DNA from: Oleomonas cavernae
GTDB lineage: Bacteria > Pseudomonadota > Alphaproteobacteria > Zavarziniales > Zavarziniaceae
Reading direction: 5' to 3'
Length of the DNA: 64,000 nucleotides
Assembly: GCF_003590945.1 (NCBI RefSeq)
Contig: NZ_QYUK01000011.1
Span: forward strand, 1,764,001 to 1,828,000
A program made the translations under genes and the position numbers. Under the pieces are notes generated by a model. It did not search any database and was not told where the DNA came from. It saw only the letters and a list, made by a program, of their open reading frames with translations. Positions 15,379-23,982 of the stretch are shown here, in pieces. The first letter of the stretch is position 1; the number at the start of each line of letters is the position of its first letter.

Positions 15379-15428
15379 CCCGGTCTCTGACACCGGTAGC
15401 TCTGGTTCGAATCCAGGTCCCCCAGCCA
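15379..15428 (+). repeat. attR: second copy of the tRNA-Gln 3' half
   Basis: Identical over 50 bases to 3121-3170. It encodes only the anticodon arm, variable region, T-arm and CCA end, so it is not a functional tRNA. It marks the right end of the island; the bases before it (15191-15378) hold no recognisable gene. Confidence 0.95.
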
Positions 15429-15591
15429 GCGCGTCCCTCTCCCTGAATATCGATCATGGCTGTGGCTGCCGTCACGCCGCCACGACATTTCCCTTGCAAA
15501 TCCTCGGGCAATGATCGGGATGATAGTGCGTGCCCGATCGGCCAGAGGTTCGGGCGCGGGCCTGTACTCAACAAATAAGGGGAGGGGAATC

Positions 15592-16002
15592 ATGAGCCTA
15601 GGCACAGTGCTGTTCTCGTTTTCGGGCCGCCTCAACCGGCTGCCCTGGTGGCTGAGTGCGATCGGCCTTGCCGTCGCCCAGTGGGTGCTGCTTTTCGTCC
15701 TGATGAAGGCCCTGGGCGTGGAGATGGTGGAAACCACCACCGCCACCAGCTACAGCGTCCAAGCCGACATGAGCACCATGAGCCCGGCCGCCATGACGGT
15801 GTTCGGCATCGTCGGGCTGGTCTTCCTGTGGCCGGGGCTGGCGATCGCCATCAAGCGCTGGCACGACCGCGGCAAGAGCGGCTGGTGGGTGCTGATCATC
15901 CTGATCCCGATCGTCGGCGTCATCTGGGCCCTGGTCGAGAACGGCTTCCTGCGCGGTACGGTCGGCCCCAATCAATACGGCCCCGACCCGCTGGGCGCCT
16001 GA
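15592..16002 (+). CDS. DUF805 family inner-membrane protein
   Basis: A 136-residue protein of the DUF805 (YhaH/YiaW-like) family. It shows the family's start (FSGRLNRLPWW), three to four hydrophobic helices, and the conserved IKRWHDRGKSGWW motif between them, ending at NQYGPDPLG, which is typical of the family C-terminus. ATG at 15592 has GGGGAGGGG upstream; the longer frame to 15511 has no such site. It is the first chromosomal gene after the island. Biological role is unknown for the family. Confidence 0.88.
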   Translation: MSLGTVLFSFSGRLNRLPWWLSAIGLAVAQWVLLFVLMKALGVEMVETTTATSYSVQADMSTMSPAAMTVFGIVGLVFLWPGLAIAIKRWHDRGKSGWWVLIILIPIVGVIWALVENGFLRGTVGPNQYGPDPLGA

Positions 16003-16010
16003 ACCACCGG

Positions 16011-16036
16011 CACCGCCGCGCCCGGGCGCGGCGGTG
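16011..16036. terminator. 26-bp perfect palindrome between convergent genes
   Basis: CACCGCCGCGCCC followed directly by its complement GGGCGCGGCGGTG lies between the stop codons of the DUF805 gene (16002) and gpsA (16043). The position fits a bidirectional terminator, although no T-run follows. Confidence 0.5.
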
Positions 16037-16042
16037 CTGCTC

Positions 16043-17128
16043 TCAATCCTCGCGGCTGGCCGGATGGGGGATCCGGACCTGATCTTCGGCGGCCAGCGGT
16101 TCGGGGCGCAGGCCCGAGGTCATCAGGCCCATCATGACCCGGTCGAGCGAGGCCCCGCGCAGCACGCTGTCCACCGCCTCGCAGATGGGCATGTCGATGC
16201 CCAGGCGCCCGGCCAGGGCGACGACCGAGGCGGCATTGACCGCCCCCTCCACCACCGGCCCGCCCTCGTCCAGCCTGGGGTTGCGCCCCTCGCCCAGGGC
16301 CTTGCCGTAGGAGAAGTTGCGCGACTGCTCGCTGGAGCAGGTCAGCACCAGATCGCCCACCCCCGCCAGGCCGCTCAAGGTGTCGGCCCGGGCGCCCAGC
16401 GCCACGGCCAGGCGCGTCAGCTCGGCCAGGCCGCGGGTGATCAGGGTGGCACGGGCATTGCTGCCCAGGGCCCGGCCTTGAGCAATCCCGCAGGCGATGG
16501 CGATCACGTTCTTCACGGCGCCGCCGATCTCGACCCCGATCACATCGTCGGCGAGATAGGGCCGGAACCTTGTGGTGGCGAAGGTCACGGCCACCCGGGC
16601 GGCCAGGTGGCTGCTGTCGAAGGTGCCGCCCGCCGCGGCGACGGTCACCGCCGTCGGCAGGTCGCGCGCGACCTCGGCGGCAAAGGTCGGGCCGGACAGC
16701 ACCGCCTGGGGCCGGCCCGGCATGGCCGCGGCGACGACCTCGCTCATCAGCAGGCCGGTTTCGGCCTCGACCCCCTTGGCGCAGATCACCACCGGCACGC
16801 CGGGCGCCAGCAGCCCCTCGCACTGCCCGGCCATGGCACGCAGATGCTGCGACGGCGTGGTCAGCAGCACCAGATCGGCGCCGGCCAATGCCTGTTCGAG
16901 CGCGCCCGTGACCGCAACGGCCGGCGGCAGGGTGATGCCTGCCATGAAGGGATTGGTGCGGTCGCGCGCCACCGATTCCAGAACGGCGGCCTCGCGGGCC
17001 CACAGCACGACCTGGCGCCCCGCCCGCAGCGCCGCCAGGGCCAGGGCCGTGCCCCAGGCACCGGCACCGATGATCGCGATGCGGCCGAAGGCGGCCGGGC
17101 TGTGGTCATCGCTCGCGCGCGTGGACAA
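16043..17128 (-). CDS. gpsA: Glycerol-3-phosphate dehydrogenase [NAD(P)+]
   Basis: Cytoplasmic enzyme that reduces dihydroxyacetone phosphate to sn-glycerol 3-phosphate for phospholipid synthesis. The N-terminal Rossmann motif GAGAWGTALA starts at residue 21. Further conserved elements are CAKGVE, LSGPTFAAEVA, the catalytic Lys in IGGAVKNVIAIACG, and SRNFSYGKALGEG in the C-terminal domain. Length 361 is slightly longer than the usual ~335, from an N-terminal extension of about 15 residues; a later start is possible. Convergent with the DUF805 gene. Confidence 0.93.
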   Translation of the reverse strand: MSTRASDDHSPAAFGRIAIIGAGAWGTALALAALRAGRQVVLWAREAAVLESVARDRTNPFMAGITLPPAVAVTGALEQALAGADLVLLTTPSQHLRAMAGQCEGLLAPGVPVVICAKGVEAETGLLMSEVVAAAMPGRPQAVLSGPTFAAEVARDLPTAVTVAAAGGTFDSSHLAARVAVTFATTRFRPYLADDVIGVEIGGAVKNVIAIACGIAQGRALGSNARATLITRGLAELTRLAVALGARADTLSGLAGVGDLVLTCSSEQSRNFSYGKALGEGRNPRLDEGGPVVEGAVNAASVVALAGRLGIDMPICEAVDSVLRGASLDRVMMGLMTSGLRPEPLAAEDQVRIPHPASRED

Positions 17129-17263
17129 GGGAGCCCTCTGCCGTGATCGGGCGGCCCCGCCGCCCCAAGTGATTTGCGCCGACGCCGGGCCCGGCCCCGC
17201 GTCGGCTCATCCATAACCGGCGGCAGGCCTCGTGTCACGCCGGGACGGTGACGGCGGCCCCCG

Positions 17264-18496
17264 TCACTGGAAGCCCAGCGCCAACTGGGCCGAACCGGCG
17301 GCAAAGCCGGTCACTGCCCCCAGGACGAAGAAGATCCATTCGTCTTCCTGGAAGGCCGGCCGCAGCAGGTCCTGGAACTCCTCGGGCGACAGCAGCCTGG
17401 TCCGCGCGGCCAGGAAGCGGGCGAGGAATTTCGCCCGGTCCTTGTTGAAGGCCACATCCTCCAGCGGTTCCAGTGCCATGGCCGGCGACTTCTCGGCGAT
17501 CGAGGTCTTCAGCCCGGCATAGCCGTCAGGTCCCATGGCAAGCTGCAGGGTGGTGCGCACCACCGGCGATTCGAGCATCGGCGCCAGGTGCCGCTTGATC
17601 AGGATCTTGGTCCGGCCGGCGTGCTTGCCCACCAGGATCTCGCGGGTGATGGCGCCGATGGTCAGCATTTCGGTGGCCGCGAGTTCGGCGAACTTGTCGG
17701 CGATTTCGGCCTGGCGGGTCAGGAACACGCCCTGGAATTTCCACGGCCCGATCTTCAGGGGATGCAAGGGCCGGAATACCATGGAAAGCGCGATCCAGTT
17801 GGTCAGGAAGCCCAGGATCGCCGCATAGGCCGGCAGCAGCCAGTGCGCCGGGATGAAGTAGAACAGCACCATCTGCAGCAGGCCGAAGACCAGGCCGATC
17901 CAGAAGCTGATGCGGACGACGAAATCCAGCTCCTTGGCGCCGACCTCGACGAACATGCGCACCACCAGGCCACGGTCCAACTCGACCTGATTGCCGATCA
18001 TCTCGCGGATATCGACCAGGTCCTCGACATTGTTGATGATGTCGTCCATCAGCTCGCCCATCACGCGCGAGAGCTGGGCGCGGGCATGGTTATAGACGCG
18101 GTTGCGGATGAGACGCGGCAGGTTCGCCCACAGGACCGGGCTCTGCTCGCCCATCAGGTCGTCGACATAATCCTCGATGCGGGCGGCGACCACCTTGGAG
18201 ACCTGCTCGGAGATCTTGTCAGGCTCCATCTGGCGCATGAAATCGCTGAGCGTGCCGATCTTGGCCAGGGTCTTGTCGACCAGGATGGTCGACATCTTGC
18301 GGCCCTTGCGCGGCACCACGCCCTGCCAGCCGAGGTAGGGCGGCAACACGCCGACGAAATGGATGGGATAGAAGACCATCTTGATCGCCATCCAGACATG
18401 CGCCCAGGTGACGACCGCGGCCACGACCGGAATGCTGACGAACCCCCAAAAGTCCGGCCGAGCGTAAAGCTCGGCAAAGAATTCGCCCAGGCCCAT
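17264..18496 (-). CDS. DUF445 family membrane protein (first paralogue)
   Basis: A 410-residue protein of the DUF445/YjiN-like family. A first membrane helix near residues 17-45 is followed by a conserved stretch (FYPIHFVGVLPPYLGWQGVVPRKG), a long helical soluble domain, two central helices near 205-245 (FWIGLVFGLLQMVLFYFIPA and following), another copy of the FRPLHPLKIGPWKFQGVFLTRQ motif, and a final C-terminal helix. The internal repetition of a pair of similar halves is typical of the family. A second, more divergent member lies just upstream. Function is unknown. Confidence 0.85.
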   Translation of the reverse strand: MGLGEFFAELYARPDFWGFVSIPVVAAVVTWAHVWMAIKMVFYPIHFVGVLPPYLGWQGVVPRKGRKMSTILVDKTLAKIGTLSDFMRQMEPDKISEQVSKVVAARIEDYVDDLMGEQSPVLWANLPRLIRNRVYNHARAQLSRVMGELMDDIINNVEDLVDIREMIGNQVELDRGLVVRMFVEVGAKELDFVVRISFWIGLVFGLLQMVLFYFIPAHWLLPAYAAILGFLTNWIALSMVFRPLHPLKIGPWKFQGVFLTRQAEIADKFAELAATEMLTIGAITREILVGKHAGRTKILIKRHLAPMLESPVVRTTLQLAMGPDGYAGLKTSIAEKSPAMALEPLEDVAFNKDRAKFLARFLAARTRLLSPEEFQDLLRPAFQEDEWIFFVLGAVTGFAAGSAQLALGFQ

Positions 18497-18617
18497 GCCT
18501 CTCCCCTACCCTGTCCGGCGCTTCTTGGTGCTGGGCGCCCGTTTTGATTATTCACACCCTTGCGCGGCGTGACCAGTGCAGTAACGACGCATTTGGGATC
18601 ATTGGCTACTCGGGTAA

Positions 18618-19769
18618 TCACGGAAACGCCGCGACGAGCCCCACCAGCAGGAACGCCCCCGCGGTCAGCGCATGCAGCAGGGGCAACTCGCCGCGCAGGA
18701 TCCCCCGCTGGACGCCCAGGAAACGCGCCTCGTCCAAGGCATCGAAGCGGGCCGTCACATGGGCGTAGAGACGCGCGGCGCAACGCTGCGCGAAAACCGG
18801 CTCGGCCATGGCCCGGGGCAGCAAGGCCAGGAGTTCGGCGGTCGCCGCGGCCTGCATCCCCTCCATCGCGCTGGGCGGGATGATCAGGGACAGCATCGGC
18901 CGCCCCGGCATGCGCGCGAAGATGGCGGCCACCCGGCGTTCGATGATGGCGCGGGTGGCTCGCGCGCCGCTGCCGGCGATCAGCTCGTCGATCACCGCCT
19001 CGATCTTGAACACGTCATTGGCGACGGTATCGGCATAGAGCCCGGTGATCATCGGGCGTTCGGGCAGCAGCGGCGTGATCATCCAGGACGGCATCCGCTC
19101 GCGCCAACGGGCCGGCGGCGGCTCGAACATCCAGGTCATCGCCCCCAGCGAGGCGATGAAGCCCGTCGCGGCACCCACTACCGGCGCCAGCGACGCTGGC
19201 GCCGCCAGTTCCAGGATCACCAGCGGCAAGGCCAGCACGGCCGGAAAGGCATAGCGCAGAACCCGGAACGCCGGCGCGGCGACGGTCTCGACCATGTTGG
19301 CCAGATGATCGTGCCGGCGGGCGAAATACCGCGACAGCATGCCGGGCACATCGACCAGGTCCTCGATCGCCTCGATGATCTCGGCAATCGCCCGGTCGAT
19401 GACCATGGGCACGGCACGGGCGAAATAGCCTTCGATCTGCGCCTTCACGGCACCGGGCAGTGTCGCCCACAACAGGCCGAGTTGGCCGCGGGCGATCCGG
19501 TCGACGATGGCCTCGCGGTCACGATGGAAGGCCTCGGTCACCTGCCGGGCGATATCGGCCGGGCCCAGCACCAGGGCAATGTCATGCACCGGCCCTGTCA
19601 CCTCGAGCGACAGCCGGCCGATGCGCTCGCCGATGGCGCCGCCATGGGCCGACACCAGCGAGGGCATGGCACCACCCAATGGCCGGGGCAGCGGCAAGCC
19701 GCCGAACAGCACCACCTGGGCAATCACGGGAATGATCGCCGCCACCATCAGGCCTAGGAGAAGGATCAC
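18618..19769 (-). CDS. DUF445-like membrane protein (divergent paralogue)
   Basis: A 383-residue membrane protein resembling its downstream neighbour. Both have an N-terminal helix, a helical soluble domain with a shared EDLVDVPGM/EDLVDIREM segment, two central helices and a C-terminal helix. The Pro-rich motif after the central helices is altered here (PERPMITGLYADTVA), so the copy has diverged. The gap to the next gene is 121 bases on the same strand, suggesting co-transcription. The two may form a hetero-oligomer. Confidence 0.65.
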   Translation of the reverse strand: MILLLGLMVAAIIPVIAQVVLFGGLPLPRPLGGAMPSLVSAHGGAIGERIGRLSLEVTGPVHDIALVLGPADIARQVTEAFHRDREAIVDRIARGQLGLLWATLPGAVKAQIEGYFARAVPMVIDRAIAEIIEAIEDLVDVPGMLSRYFARRHDHLANMVETVAAPAFRVLRYAFPAVLALPLVILELAAPASLAPVVGAATGFIASLGAMTWMFEPPPARWRERMPSWMITPLLPERPMITGLYADTVANDVFKIEAVIDELIAGSGARATRAIIERRVAAIFARMPGRPMLSLIIPPSAMEGMQAAATAELLALLPRAMAEPVFAQRCAARLYAHVTARFDALDEARFLGVQRGILRGELPLLHALTAGAFLLVGLVAAFP

Positions 19770-20008
19770 CGCGTGTAACCACCGACGTCAATTGCCCGGC
19801 AACCGGTCCGCCCCGGGGCCCGAGTCGGCATAAGTGGCCCCTGACGGGCCCCTGTCTTGTCGATCGTTCAACAATCTTCGACGTTCGTCAAATCTGCCCC
19901 GCAGAAGCGGCGGTTTCCCTTGGCCGGGCATCGATGGTAAATGCCTTGCAGGCACAAACTATGGCCGAGCCACCGGCGATTCTGCGTGCATGACCGAGAC
20001 CGAACGCA

Positions 20009-20671
20009 ATGACCGAAAAAAGCCAACCAGCCAGGCGACCGAGGCGGCTCAAGGCCAAGCCGCGGCCGGCGACCGACCGCGAGGAGCGGACGCTGGCCCT
20101 GCGCAGCGCCATCCTGGAATCGGCCATCGAGGAATTTGCCACGAAAAGCTATGCCGGGGCCTCGTTGCGGGCGATCGCGGCCAAGACCGGCATCGAACTG
20201 GGCCACCTGGGCTATCACTTCAGCACCAAGCTGGAATTGTGGCAGGCGGCCGTTTCCGCGATCTTCGAGTCCTTCCCCGACATCCGGAGCATGGACCCGC
20301 CGGCCAATGCCGCCGAAGCGGCCATGAACATGACCCGCGTCGTCGCGGGCTATGCCTCCTTCGCCCTCAGCCATCCCGAGCACATCCAGATCGTGTTCAG
20401 CGAGGCACCGGCGGGCGGCGAGCGCCTGGCCTGGATCGCCGACAACTTCCTCGACGGCATCGTCGCCGACGTTTCCCGGCAGTTGGAGGCCGCCCAGCGC
20501 TTCGGCGTGCTGGCGGCCGTTCCGGTCAGCATCTTCTTCTCGGCCATGGTCGGGGTTTCGGCGATCAACTTCGCCCTGCCCCACCTGCGCGACATCTTCT
20601 CGGGCCAGGCCATGACGATCGAGGAACTGCTGGTCACCCTCGCGCGCCTCATTCCGCGCCCGGAAGCGTGA
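20009..20671 (+). CDS. TetR/AcrR family transcriptional regulator
   Basis: A 220-residue regulator. After a basic N-terminal arm (RRPRRLKAKPR), residues ~30-80 carry the TetR helix-turn-helix: ILESAIEEFATKSYAGASL, then RAIAAKTGIELGHLGYHF and STKLELW. The C-terminal domain is helical and hydrophobic, as for ligand binding. It is transcribed away from the DUF445 genes, whose start is 239 bases away; those genes, or itself, are the obvious targets. No ligand can be inferred. Confidence 0.88.
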   Translation: MTEKSQPARRPRRLKAKPRPATDREERTLALRSAILESAIEEFATKSYAGASLRAIAAKTGIELGHLGYHFSTKLELWQAAVSAIFESFPDIRSMDPPANAAEAAMNMTRVVAGYASFALSHPEHIQIVFSEAPAGGERLAWIADNFLDGIVADVSRQLEAAQRFGVLAAVPVSIFFSAMVGVSAINFALPHLRDIFSGQAMTIEELLVTLARLIPRPEA

Positions 20672-20879
20672 GCATTTTGCACCGCGACTGCGCCGATATC
20701 GGTGAAATTCTCTCAGCGTCGCGGTTTTGACGGTCGACAAACTTTCGTAGATCGAGTTATAAAGCCCCTCGCGTGTCAGCCCTTATGCACGCTGCGCCGC
20801 GGGGTCGCCACGGCGCCGCCTGGCGGTGCCGGCCTGGCCGGTACCGCCATTTTTCTCGAAGTTCCGCGAAGACAAATTA

Positions 20880-20903
20880 AAAGGGCGGCCGAAGCCGCCC
20901 TTT
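20880..20903 (-). terminator. Rho-independent terminator of the repeat-tailed membrane protein gene
   Basis: AAAGGGCGGC and GCCGCCCTTT pair perfectly around a CGAA loop. Read on the minus strand the hairpin ends in TTTTAATTT, a textbook intrinsic terminator, 20 bases after the stop codon of the gene at 20923. The stretch 20672-20879 holds no gene. Confidence 0.85.
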
Positions 20904-20922
20904 GATCGGTCGATGCCTGCGA

Positions 20923-23268
20923 TCAGATCGGCAGGGGCAGGCCGCCGCCGGCCAGGCCGCTGAGCGCGGACGGCAGGCTGGTCAGGGTGCCGGCCAGGTC
21001 GCCCAGCACCGGAATGCCGGTCAGCGGGCTGTCGCCGCCAGCGCCCGGCAGGCCCGGGATGGGCAGGCCGCCCGAGGCCGCGCCCGACAGGGTGCCGACC
21101 AGGTCGCCCAGGACCGGCACGCCGGCCAGCGGGTTGTCGCCGCCGCCGGCGCCCGGCAGGCCGGGGATCGGCAGAGCAGGGATCGGCAAGCTGCCGAGGG
21201 CATCGCCCAGGACCGGAATGCTGGCCAGCGGGCTGTCGCCGCCGCCGGCACCCGGCAGCGAAGGCACCTGCCCCGAGAGCAGGTCATGGACCGCATCCAG
21301 CACCGGATCGAGGGCGCCCGCCTGCGTCCCCACCAGGGCATCGACGACCTGCGTCAGCGGCGCGCCCGGGCCGTCGGGCACCTCGGTCGCATCGTTCAGC
21401 GGGCCGGTCAGCGGCGCCAGCGCACCAGTCACCGGGTCGACCAGGGTGGTGACGCCGTCGGCGACCGGCACCAGCGGGGTATCGACCAGCAGGCCGTCGA
21501 CGGTGTTCTGGACATTGTCGATCAGGCCGCCCGAGAGCGACGGATTGGACGGAATGGCAGCCGCCAGATCGCCGAGGACCGGAATGCCGGCCAGCGGGTT
21601 GCTGCCGGTATCGCCGCCAACACCGGGGATCGGCAGGCCGCCGAGCAGGTCGCCAACCACCGGGATGCTGGCCAGCGGACTGTCGCCACCGCCCGCACCC
21701 GGGATCGGCAGGCCGCCACCGGCGGCATCCATCAGGGTACCGACCACGTCACCCAGCACCGGCACGCCGGCCAGCGGGTTGCTGCTGTCGCCGCCCGCAC
21801 CCGGGATCGGCAGGCCGCCGCCGGCGGCATCCATCAGGGTACCGACCACATCGCCCAGCACCGGCACGCCGGCCAGCGGGTTGCTGCTGTCGCCACCACT
21901 GGCACCCGGGATCGGCAGGCCCGACAGGGCATCGCCCAGCGGCGCCAATGGTGTGCCTTCCAGGGCCGAGGTCAGCGTGTCGAGCGACAGCGCATCGGTC
22001 GGCAGGCCGCCCGACAGGGCATCGCCCAGCGGTGCCAGCGGCGTGCCTTCCAGCGCCGAGGTCAACGAGCCGAGCGGCAGCGCATCGGTCGGGGCAGCAC
22101 CACCGCTCAGGGCGGCGGCCAGCGGATCGAGAACCGGCGACAGGGCGTCGATAAGAGTGTCGACGCCGCCCGTCAGCGGGCCGAGGGGGCCGGTTTCGGT
22201 GTCGGTCAGGTCGTTCAGGGGATCGGTGACCGGCGACAGGGCACCGGTGATCGGGTCGACCAGCGTGTCGACCAGGCCGTCCACCGGCGCCAGCGGCGAA
22301 TTGCCCAGGAGGCCGTCGACCGTGTTCTGCACGGTATCGATCAGGCCATGGCTGACGCTGCCCGGGGGCGGCGGCGGCGGCGGCGGGGTGATGTCGCCGA
22401 ACGGGTCACCGCCGGTCTTGGCGCCGCCGGCGCGGCTGATCTGGCGCAGGCCAAAGCCGGTCGGGTCGCTGAGGAAGAAGTTCTGGCGGCCGAGGTTGCG
22501 GTGCATGCCGATCAGGGTCGGCTCCGCCGCCTGCTTGGCCCGGTCCGTATCCATCAGGTTGGTGCCGCTGTTGAAGTAGAAGCGGACACCGCCATAGCCC
22601 AGCGCGCCGGCATCGTCGAAGGCGCCGGTGGCGAACAGGGCAAGGCCCGGGACATCGGTCAGCAGGGCTTCGACCGTCACATCGCCGCCCAGCTCGGCGG
22701 TCTCGTAGTAGGTCAGGCCGGCGCCGATGCGCAGGTTGGGGTTGGTGTAGATCGACAGGCCGACGCGGCCGTAGACTTCGCCGTCGATGATGTCGCCGGT
22801 GAGGTAGCCGACCGTCGCTTCGAGGGTCACGGTCTCGAGGTAGTATTCGCCGATCGCCGACACCGCATACTGCGAGTCGCCTTCGATGTAGTAGCCGCCG
22901 CCGGCGACGCCGATCAGGCCCTTCTGCGGGTCGCGGTAGAACAGTTGCGCCGCGCCGCCGGCAAAGCCCACTTCGTCGGCGACGAAGCCCGCGATACCGT
23001 CGATCTGCAGGCCCAGGCTGTCGCCCAGGGGAATGGTCAGGCTGGGGGCGCCGCCGTAGAGGCCGCCGTTCTCGTCCTGGCCGCCGAAGATGGAAAGCTG
23101 GCCGTTGGTCTCGGCGACCGCCTTGCCGCTATAGCCGAACTGCTCGCCCGAAACCGCGACGGCTTCCTGGGTGGCGTCAGGCTGGGTGGTATCCTGCGAG
23201 GCCGCGAACGTCGCCATCGCCATGGTCGAAACGAGCGCCGTCGACGAAAGAATCGCGCGAATGTTCAT
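20923..23268 (-). CDS. Exported protein with porin-like N-terminal domain and long Gly/Pro/Leu repeat tail
   Basis: A 781-residue protein with a signal peptide (MNIRAILSSTALVSTMAMA). Residues ~40-260 alternate polar and hydrophobic residues with many Gly and Tyr (GGGYYIEG, AVSAIGEYYL, LRIGAGLTYYETA), fitting an outer-membrane beta-barrel. A run of eight prolines near residue 300 is followed by about 470 residues of low-complexity repeats. The main unit is about 34 residues, NPLAGVPVLGDVVGTLMDA then GGGLPIPGAGG, with shorter SPLASIPVLGD variants. A second unit, GLIDTVQNTVDGLL with LVDPITGALSPV, appears twice. The protein ends LPLPI. The tail has almost no charge apart from Asp and could be an extended fibre or wall-spanning stalk. 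I know no characterised homologue. Confidence 0.75.
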   Translation of the reverse strand: MNIRAILSSTALVSTMAMATFAASQDTTQPDATQEAVAVSGEQFGYSGKAVAETNGQLSIFGGQDENGGLYGGAPSLTIPLGDSLGLQIDGIAGFVADEVGFAGGAAQLFYRDPQKGLIGVAGGGYYIEGDSQYAVSAIGEYYLETVTLEATVGYLTGDIIDGEVYGRVGLSIYTNPNLRIGAGLTYYETAELGGDVTVEALLTDVPGLALFATGAFDDAGALGYGGVRFYFNSGTNLMDTDRAKQAAEPTLIGMHRNLGRQNFFLSDPTGFGLRQISRAGGAKTGGDPFGDITPPPPPPPPGSVSHGLIDTVQNTVDGLLGNSPLAPVDGLVDTLVDPITGALSPVTDPLNDLTDTETGPLGPLTGGVDTLIDALSPVLDPLAAALSGGAAPTDALPLGSLTSALEGTPLAPLGDALSGGLPTDALSLDTLTSALEGTPLAPLGDALSGLPIPGASGGDSSNPLAGVPVLGDVVGTLMDAAGGGLPIPGAGGDSSNPLAGVPVLGDVVGTLMDAAGGGLPIPGAGGGDSPLASIPVVGDLLGGLPIPGVGGDTGSNPLAGIPVLGDLAAAIPSNPSLSGGLIDNVQNTVDGLLVDTPLVPVADGVTTLVDPVTGALAPLTGPLNDATEVPDGPGAPLTQVVDALVGTQAGALDPVLDAVHDLLSGQVPSLPGAGGGDSPLASIPVLGDALGSLPIPALPIPGLPGAGGGDNPLAGVPVLGDLVGTLSGAASGGLPIPGLPGAGGDSPLTGIPVLGDLAGTLTSLPSALSGLAGGGLPLPI

Positions 23269-23917
23269 AACTGTTCGTTCCCCAGAACTCGAAATCCCCT
23301 GTCCGCTGGTTCTGTGTCACCAAATGGGTTCGATTGTTTTAGCAATCCCAAAAAGGCGGCGTGACCTGCGAGGCGCCCAAACATTGCGCGAAACGCTTGC
23401 AAATGCGCCGACGATTTCAGTCAAATTGATGGGATAGTCCGCCCGATTTGCGCGCACATTTCGCCATTTTGAATTCATCTGACCGGCAGCGATCCACATG
23501 TTTTCTTGCTTGTTGCTTCCCGCACCCGCTTCGGCGACGAGAAGCTTTTGCGGGAGCGGGGCTGCAACAATGGCGAGCATGGTTAATGCTGCTGTGCGGC
23601 GCGGCATGGGATCGGGCGGCCGCGACAGTCGAGACCCCAGAAACGACTAGATGGCGGCGTACACCTCGTCGCCGAATGCCCAATGTTCTTCACGGATTTT
23701 ACTGGCTCCTCGGTGAAGAGGGCCGGTAAAAGGCAGATCTATGCTGCGATGCAGCAAGTCAAAGCCGGCCGTGGAATAGCCGCCGAAATCGGCCCCCTGG
23801 CGGCCGACCCTTGCGTCATGCTGCCGATCCGACCGAAACGGTACGGCTGGCGAAAGACCCGGAACGGCCAAAGAACCAAATCGGCGCTTTTCCCTGAGGC
23901 AGGCCTCTACAGGCACA
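23269..23917. other. 650-bp intergenic region without a supported gene
   Basis: Short ORFs exist here on both strands (for example 23317-23607 minus and 23683-23931 plus), but their composition is irregular and none has a ribosome binding site or family resemblance. The region must hold the promoter of the membrane protein gene ending the previous entry. Confidence 0.4.
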
Positions 23918-23942
23918 GCCGCGGCGGGTGAGCCGCCGCGGC
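23918..23942 (-). terminator. GC-rich hairpin after the aminotransferase gene
   Basis: GCCGCGGCGG at 23918-23927 pairs perfectly with CCGCCGCGGC at 23933-23942. It lies 40 bases beyond the stop codon of the minus-strand gene at 23983. There is no following T-run, so termination strength is uncertain. Confidence 0.5.
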
Positions 23943-23982
23943 TAACACAATGAATCCAGTGCGGAAACGCCGATTGGTCGAA

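Larger units (their letters stand above)
3121..15428. mobile_element. Integrative mobilizable genomic island inserted in tRNA-Gln(CTG)
   Basis: About 12.3 kb lie between the two 50-bp repeats. The integrase gene sits 33 bases from the tRNA and is followed by partition genes, a SIR2-like gene, a MOBQ relaxase with a small partner, a hairpin array, a frame-interrupted mobilization gene, exported proteins and a RepC-like initiator at the far end. Base composition varies strongly, from clearly AT-rich around the SIR2 gene to very GC-rich around the hairpins, unlike the uniform flanks. There are no conjugation-pore genes, so it should depend on a helper for transfer. Having its own partition and replication-like genes suggests an integrating plasmid that can persist as a circle. 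Confidence 0.92.

Noticed and set aside
15379-15428. A second tRNA-Gln gene
   Set aside because: Only the 3' 50 bases are present; acceptor 5' arm and D-arm are missing, so it is the attR scar.
20902-23364. Very long plus-strand open frame opposite the repeat-tailed membrane protein
   Set aside because: It is an antisense shadow produced by the GC-rich repeats; composition is Arg/Gln/Gly-rich with no start signal, and the minus-strand gene has a signal peptide, family-like barrel and terminator.
23317-23931. Two small ORFs in the gap before the aminotransferase
   Set aside because: No ribosome binding sites, irregular composition and no family resemblance.
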